From contig CAIWCQ010000270.1 in NCBI GenBank assembly GCA_903911165.1, forward strand, positions 1-17,142: a stretch of 17,142 bases of DNA, read 5' to 3'. The stretch is from an uncultured Actinomycetes bacterium (GTDB lineage Bacteria; Actinomycetota; Actinomycetes; Mycobacteriales; Mycobacteriaceae). Position 1 is the first letter of the stretch; each line of letters starts with the position of its first letter. The notes beneath the pieces were generated by a model that was not told the DNA's origin, did no database searches, and saw only the letters and a program-made list of their open reading frames with translations. A program made the translations under genes and the position numbers. Of the stretch, positions 13,771 to 17,142 are shown one piece after another.

Positions 13771-15296
13771 TTGAGATCGTCGGCAAGTTCCTATCGACCC
13801 TGCCCGAGGACGACGACCACCCGTACCGGAGTGGACCGTGGCGGCCGCAGACCACCGAGTGGCACGCCGATGATCTGATCATCGTCGAGGGTGAGATCCC
13901 CGCCGACCTCGACGGAATCTATCTTCGCAACACTGAGAATCCGCTGCATCCCGCAATGAAGTCCTACCACCCCTTCGACGGCGACGCGATGCTGCACATC
14001 GTCGGCTTCCGGGACGGAAAAGCGTTCTACCGCAACCGCTTTGTGCGAACCGAGGCGTTCGAGGCCGAAAACGATGCCGGCGGACCACTGTGGCCGGGAC
14101 TGGCCGAACCGCTATCGCTCGCCAGGGTCGACCACGGCTGGGGCGCGCGAACGCTGCTCAAGGACGCCTCAAGTACCGACGTGGTGGTGCACCGCGGTAC
14201 CGCACTCACGAGTTTCTATCAATGCGGCGACCTTTACCGCATCGACCCCTACACCGGTAGCACCCTCGGCAGAGAGACATTCAACGGCCGATTCCCGTTC
14301 GACTGGGGAGTTTCGGCGCATCCGAAGGTCGATGACCGTACCGACGAGATGCTGTTCTTCAACTACAGCAAACGCTCGCCCTACCTGCATTACGGGGTGG
14401 TCGACGCACACAACGACCTGGTGCATTACGTCGATGTTCCGCTTCCCGGCCCACGCTTACCGCACGACATGGCGTTCACCCGCAATTACGCCATCTTCAA
14501 CGACTTTCCATTGTTCTGGGATCCGGAACTGCTGAAAAAGGACGTCCACGTCGCTCGCTTCCACCGGGATATGCCGTCTCGGTTCGCGGTGCTGCCGCGA
14601 CGGGGTGACGCCGCCGACATCCGCTGGTTCGAAGCCGATCCAACCTTCGTCCTGCATTTCACCAACGCCTACGAGGACGGCGACGAGATCGTGCTGGACG
14701 GATTCTTCCAGGGCGACCCCGAGCCAGCCGACACCGGCGACGGATCCCAGTGGCAGCGCGCTTTCCGGTTCCTCGCTCTGGACCGGATGCAGTCCCGCCT
14801 CCACCGGTGGCGGCTGAACATGCTGACCGGTGCCGCGAAAGAGGAACCGTTGAGCGACAGCATCTCCGAGTTTGGGACGATCAACGCCGGCCATAGCGGC
14901 GAGCCTTACCGCTATGCCTACGCGGCCACCGCCAAGCCCGGGTGGTTTCTGTTCGACGGCCTTATTCGCCATGACGTGCTCACCGGTGTCGAACAGCGCC
15001 ACCGGTTCGCCGACGGCGTCTATGGCAGTGAGACGGCAATGGCGCCGCGAAGAGGTTCCCGCGCCGAGGATGACGGCTATCTGATCACGCTGACCACAGA
15101 CATGAATGCCGACGCCTCCTACTGTCTGGTGTTCGAAGCCGCGCGCTTGGCAGACGGTCCGGTCTGCAAACTGCAACTGCCCGAACGTATTTCCAGCGGC
15201 ACGCATGCGACCTGGGTTTCCGGCTCCGCCGTGCGCCGGTGGCACCAGATGGACTCGGCGGCCGATGCAATCGGACTCGCCGGTGCCGGCCGGTGA
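13764..15296 (+). CDS. carotenoid cleavage oxygenase family protein, Rv0913c-like
   Basis: A 510-residue seven-bladed propeller oxygenase of the carotenoid cleavage / RPE65 family, which uses a non-heme Fe2+ held by four histidines to cleave conjugated double bonds. The four ligands can be placed at H186 (SAHPKVDD), H234 (PHDMAFT), H298 (LHFTNAYED) and H481 (GTHATW). Other family marks are GIYLRNTENP near residue 51 and HPFDGDAMLH at 69-78. Length is normal and no signal peptide is present. Substrate may be a carotenoid, apocarotenoid or stilbene-like compound; sequence alone does not decide. ATG 13764 is supported by family alignment and by the TAATG overlap with a micro-ORF. It is downstream of and probably cotranscribed with the thiolase. 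Confidence 0.92.
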   Translation: MDVEIVGKFLSTLPEDDDHPYRSGPWRPQTTEWHADDLIIVEGEIPADLDGIYLRNTENPLHPAMKSYHPFDGDAMLHIVGFRDGKAFYRNRFVRTEAFEAENDAGGPLWPGLAEPLSLARVDHGWGARTLLKDASSTDVVVHRGTALTSFYQCGDLYRIDPYTGSTLGRETFNGRFPFDWGVSAHPKVDDRTDEMLFFNYSKRSPYLHYGVVDAHNDLVHYVDVPLPGPRLPHDMAFTRNYAIFNDFPLFWDPELLKKDVHVARFHRDMPSRFAVLPRRGDAADIRWFEADPTFVLHFTNAYEDGDEIVLDGFFQGDPEPADTGDGSQWQRAFRFLALDRMQSRLHRWRLNMLTGAAKEEPLSDSISEFGTINAGHSGEPYRYAYAATAKPGWFLFDGLIRHDVLTGVEQRHRFADGVYGSETAMAPRRGSRAEDDGYLITLTTDMNADASYCLVFEAARLADGPVCKLQLPERISSGTHATWVSGSAVRRWHQMDSAADAIGLAGAGR

Positions 15297-15347
15297 CCGG
15301 ACATGGAGCGGGAGGCTCAGTTCCTGACCGATCAGCGCGATCCTTGC

Positions 15348-15980
15348 TCAGCCAGGCGGCAGTAGCTGGAACCCCTTGAGGATCGTCGCCGAATCAGCGA
15401 CGTAGGTCTTGTCGTCGGGCCTGATGGTCTGCACGGTCAGCGTTGCAATGTAGTTGGCTTCGCTGCTCCGGTAGACCGCGCTCACCGCACTCGCCGTCCG
15501 GGGCGGCACCGGCGGGATCTTAGGTCCTAGTTTCACCTCGGGCGCGGTGTATGTAGACGACAGCGCGGTCGCTCCACACACCTGCCCCGGACTTGTACTC
15601 ACGTCGGTCAGCTTCAGCTTCGTGACGAGCTGTTCGTTCTGCGCCTCGAGAACCTTCTCCGGTTTGGGGATCTCGGAGCCGATTTTCTGCAGCGTCACCA
15701 CCGCGTTGGGCGTGAAGCCGTCCACGGTCAGGGCGGGGTTGCGGATCGCGAACCGGATGGACTCGTTATCCATCTTGGTGCTGCGCTCCCAACCGGTCGG
15801 CAGGGGAATCCGCATCTTCGGCTCCTGGTCGGTGCGGGTCGGAACGTCGCTGAGAGCGGCCGAGACCTCTGCGCACTTCTCGGCGCTGGGCTTGGAGCCC
15901 GAACAACCGGTGATGGCGAGCGCCACAACCACGACGACCCCGCAGGCAAGGCGACACCCGCTTCCCTTCGGAACCACCAT
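15348..15980 (-). CDS. LpqN/LpqT-family lipoprotein
   Basis: A predicted exported lipoprotein of 210 residues. The signal peptide has a hydrophobic core GVVVVVALAI and lipobox ITGC with lipidated C26. The mature domain contains PLPTGWERSTKMDN, FTPNAVVTLQKIG, and Y-rich strands up to LKGFQLLPPG, resembling the mycobacterial Lpp-LpqN family of cell-envelope lipoproteins, whose roles are poorly defined. The frame opens at 16013, but ATG 15980 is preferred because GAAGGGAAG lies just upstream. The 16-bp sequence carrying that ribosome binding site is repeated 23 bp further downstream, inside the coding sequence. A TAGGCT -10-like box lies at 16037-16032 on the minus strand. The gene is convergent with the carotenoid oxygenase gene, with only about 50 nt between them and no clear terminator. 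Confidence 0.8.
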   Translation of the reverse strand: MVVPKGSGCRLACGVVVVVALAITGCSGSKPSAEKCAEVSAALSDVPTRTDQEPKMRIPLPTGWERSTKMDNESIRFAIRNPALTVDGFTPNAVVTLQKIGSEIPKPEKVLEAQNEQLVTKLKLTDVSTSPGQVCGATALSSTYTAPEVKLGPKIPPVPPRTASAVSAVYRSSEANYIATLTVQTIRPDDKTYVADSATILKGFQLLPPG

Positions 15981-15998
15981 CTGCTTCCCTTCGGAACC
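15960..15998 (-). repeat. 16-bp direct repeat duplicating the lipoprotein ribosome binding site
   Basis: GCTTCCCTTCGGAACC (plus strand) occurs at 15960-15975 and 15983-15998, a period of 23 bp. On the minus strand each copy contains GAAGGGAAGC. The upstream copy acts as Shine-Dalgarno for ATG 15980; the downstream copy is within the first codons (VPKGS). Confidence 0.8.
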
Positions 15999-16081
15999 GG
16001 CTTCACTGCGCATCGATGCGAATCCCGACCGAGCCTACCGGCGCACCGGCAGCAAAGCCCGCAGCGGCGGCCGGTCAACCG

Positions 16082-16127
16082 CTGAATAGGGTCAATTACT
16101 GAATAGCGGTCAATTACTGAATAGGGC
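16082..16127 (-). repeat. 17-18 bp tandem repeat over the stop codon of the membrane protein gene
   Basis: On the minus strand CTATTCAGTAATTGACCG is followed by CTATTCAGTAATTGACC and then a partial CTATTCAGC. The first copy encodes the last residues (LFSN) and the TGA stop of the gene ending at 16110; later copies repeat the same 3' end in untranslated DNA. Confidence 0.85.
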
Positions 16128-16529
16128 CGAGGCCAACGCCCACACCGAACACGCCAGCGCTGCGAGCGCGCACACCGCACCGATGTAGAACCCGTACCCG
16201 GCGGCCACCGGCGGTGCGACATTAGCGCGGAAATACCACCAGGTCAGCACGGCCACCAGGGCCGAGATCACCACCGCGGCCAAGGCGGCCAGTCGCGGCG
16301 AGAGATCGCGCGCCGCCATTGCCCCGAGGACGATCAGTACCGAGGACAGCAACACGATGAGTTGCCCGGCACCGAACCGAGGCGGCAACTCAATGCTGCC
16401 GAGAGTTCCGCCGATCGCACTGGCGCGGCCGCCGCCGCCGACCGGGGAGGTCAGCCAGGGCAGCCAGGCACTGACCGAGAGGCCCGCCGCAGCCAGGGCC
16501 ACCAGCCACCCCGGACGCAGGCGTGCCAT
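16110..16529 (-). CDS. small four-helix membrane protein (hypothetical)
   Basis: A 139-residue hydrophobic protein with about four transmembrane segments: residues 7-25, 56-72, 80-98 and 110-136. The pattern WLPWLTSP after the first helix and a WWYF motif in the third are common in actinobacterial membrane proteins of unknown function. No catalytic residues are seen. ATG 16529 has a TAGGGT -10-like box (16541-16536) exactly 6 nt upstream on the minus strand, supporting a leaderless start. It is divergent from the cupin gene across an 88-nt gap and lies upstream of the lipoprotein gene on the same strand, about 130 nt away. The stop codon sits in a short tandem repeat. Confidence 0.75.
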   Translation of the reverse strand: MARLRPGWLVALAAAGLSVSAWLPWLTSPVGGGGRASAIGGTLGSIELPPRFGAGQLIVLLSSVLIVLGAMAARDLSPRLAALAAVVISALVAVLTWWYFRANVAPPVAAGYGFYIGAVCALAALACSVWALASALFSN

Positions 16530-16535
16530 CCTCGA

Positions 16536-16611
16536 ACCCTAACCGTTGCATCCGGCCCGGTAATTTTTCACGGGCCCGCCGGTGCCAGGGGAAGCGGCGC
16601 CAGGGAATGAT
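16536..16611. promoter_or_regulatory. divergent leaderless-type promoters (membrane protein and cupin)
   Basis: On the minus strand TAGGGT (16541-16536) is 6 nt from ATG 16529. On the plus strand AATGAT (16606-16611), one base from TANNNT, is 6 nt from ATG 16618. Neither gene has a clear Shine-Dalgarno at normal distance. Inferred from spacing only. Confidence 0.35.
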
Positions 16612-16617
16612 AGGGCG

Positions 16618-17055
16618 ATGACCGACGTCCCGGAGTGGATCCGCCGGCTGGATCTGGCCCCGCACCCCGAAGGCGGTTGGTTCCGCGAAACCTGGCGCAG
16701 CGAACTGACATTGGCTCCCGCCGCGCTCCCGCCGCACTACGACGGCCCGCGCGCCGCCGGCACCGCGATCCTCTTTGCCCTACTGCCCGGCGAGGAGTCT
16801 GCCTGGCACACCGTGCGCAGCGCGGAACTGTGGCTGCACCATCGGGGCAGTCCGGTGGCCCTGGAGTTCGGTCCCGACCAACCCGGTGCGATGACCTTCC
16901 TGCTCGGTTCGGACGTCGAAGCCGGCCAGCACCCTCAGGTGCTGGTGCCGGCCGGGCACTGGCAGCGGGCCCGCCCGCGCGGCACCGAGCCGGCCCTGGT
17001 CAGTTGCGTCGTGGTGCCCGGCTTCGACTTCGCGGATTTCGCCCTGGGGCGGTGA
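16618..17055 (+). CDS. DUF985 cupin-domain protein
   Basis: A 145-residue cupin of the DUF985 family (RmlC-like jelly roll). Conserved marks are LAPHPEGGWFRETWRS (13-28), ESAWHTVRSAELWLHHRG (60-77), PAGHWQRA (111-118) and a C-terminal PGFDFADF (134-141). Some relatives bind metals or small carbohydrates, but no general function is established. ATG 16618 (MTDVPEWIRRLDL) matches the usual family N-terminus; the frame is open from 16582, but the extra twelve residues are unlikely. An AATGAT -10-like sequence 6 nt before the ATG suggests a leaderless transcript. It is followed 33 nt later by the next gene on the same strand. Confidence 0.88.
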   Translation: MTDVPEWIRRLDLAPHPEGGWFRETWRSELTLAPAALPPHYDGPRAAGTAILFALLPGEESAWHTVRSAELWLHHRGSPVALEFGPDQPGAMTFLLGSDVEAGQHPQVLVPAGHWQRARPRGTEPALVSCVVVPGFDFADFALGR

Positions 17056-17075
17056 ACACGGCCCGATTTGCCCAG

Positions 17076-17081
17076 TAGCGT
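17076..17081 (+). promoter_or_regulatory. possible -10 element of the last gene
   Basis: TAGCGT matches TANNNT and is 7 nt before ATG 17089, which again fits leaderless initiation. It sits in a short inverted repeat (CCCA...TGGG, 17071-17085). Confidence 0.35.
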
Positions 17082-17088
17082 TGGGCGT

Positions 17089-17142
17089 ATGCCTGGCCAC
17101 ATCATCGTCTGCGGCGAGGATGCGCTCGCAAGGCGGATCATC
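17089..17142 (+). CDS. TrkA-N / RCK-type NAD-binding protein, 3' truncated by the window
   Basis: Only the first 18 codons are present (MPGHIIVCGEDALARRII). The pattern hydrophobic-IIVCG-x-D-x-L-A-x-R-I-I is the first beta strand and glycine turn of a Rossmann-like TrkA-N/RCK domain, as found in potassium-uptake or channel regulators. Mycobacteria have a long TrkA-N protein with a very similar N-terminus. The rest of the gene is beyond the right edge, so domain content and role are provisional. Confidence 0.55.
   Translation, partial: MPGHIIVCGEDALARRII

Noticed and set aside
17071..17085. CCCA...TGGG inverted repeat as a terminator after the cupin gene
   Set aside because: The 4-bp stem is too weak and it overlaps the likely -10 box of the next gene.

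Overview
The window is high-GC DNA from a mycobacterium, most likely a Mycolicibacterium or other environmental species. The evidence is a REP13E12-type DUF222/HNH gene, a LigD/Ku end-joining pair with a lysine-rich Ku tail, a SigK/RskA pair, an LpqN/LpqT-type lipoprotein, many SDR/thiolase/F420-type enzymes, and repeated leaderless-type starts (TANNNT, 6-7 nt, then ATG or GTG). From memory of gene order, several blocks match the M. tuberculosis stretch Rv0913c-Rv0938: carotenoid oxygenase and thiolase, mntH with the Rv0926c/Rv0927c pair, and ku/ligD. Here they are rearranged, and a sigK locus sits among them.

Left part (1-4.5 kb): a 5'-incomplete DUF222/HNH gene converges on ligD, and the two stop codons share one CTAG. 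ligD (minus) and ku (plus) are divergent, with a small secreted-protein gene between them. This LigD has the polymerase and ligase domains, but the phosphoesterase domain usual in mycobacterial LigD is absent.

Middle left (4.45-8.06 kb): a sequence fitting the KstR cholesterol-regulator consensus overlaps the ku stop codon. It precedes a possible leaderless mini-ORF, an SDR, a dihydrodipicolinate-reductase-like dehydrogenase, a small secreted protein and the Mn2+/H+ transporter MntH, all co-directional and closely spaced.

Middle right (8.06-11.26 kb): a textbook SigK promoter (CCATCC-N15-CCGAAT) directly precedes DUF1365-sigK-rskA, which is therefore probably autoregulated. An F420-type LLM oxidoreductase gene follows rskA, and then tRNA-Arg(CCU).

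Right part (11.3-17.14 kb): a bidirectional terminator separates the tRNA from a minus-strand secreted protein with two polyaspartate tracts and an internal 60-residue repeat. A thiolase/carotenoid-oxygenase pair follows, then a minus-strand lipoprotein, a minus-strand four-helix membrane protein, a DUF985 cupin, and the first 18 codons of a TrkA-N type nucleotide-binding protein.

There is no CRISPR array, insertion sequence or prophage. No stretch over 300 bases lacks a gene; the largest gap (12352-12505, 154 nt) is annotated as a promoter region. Most genes look like ordinary mycobacterial chromosome. The most unusual items are the phosphoesterase-less LigD, the KstR-like box and uORF before the SDR operon, the compact SigK operon with an atypical DUF1365 protein, the polyaspartate secreted protein, and 15-18 bp tandem duplications at or just after four stop codons.
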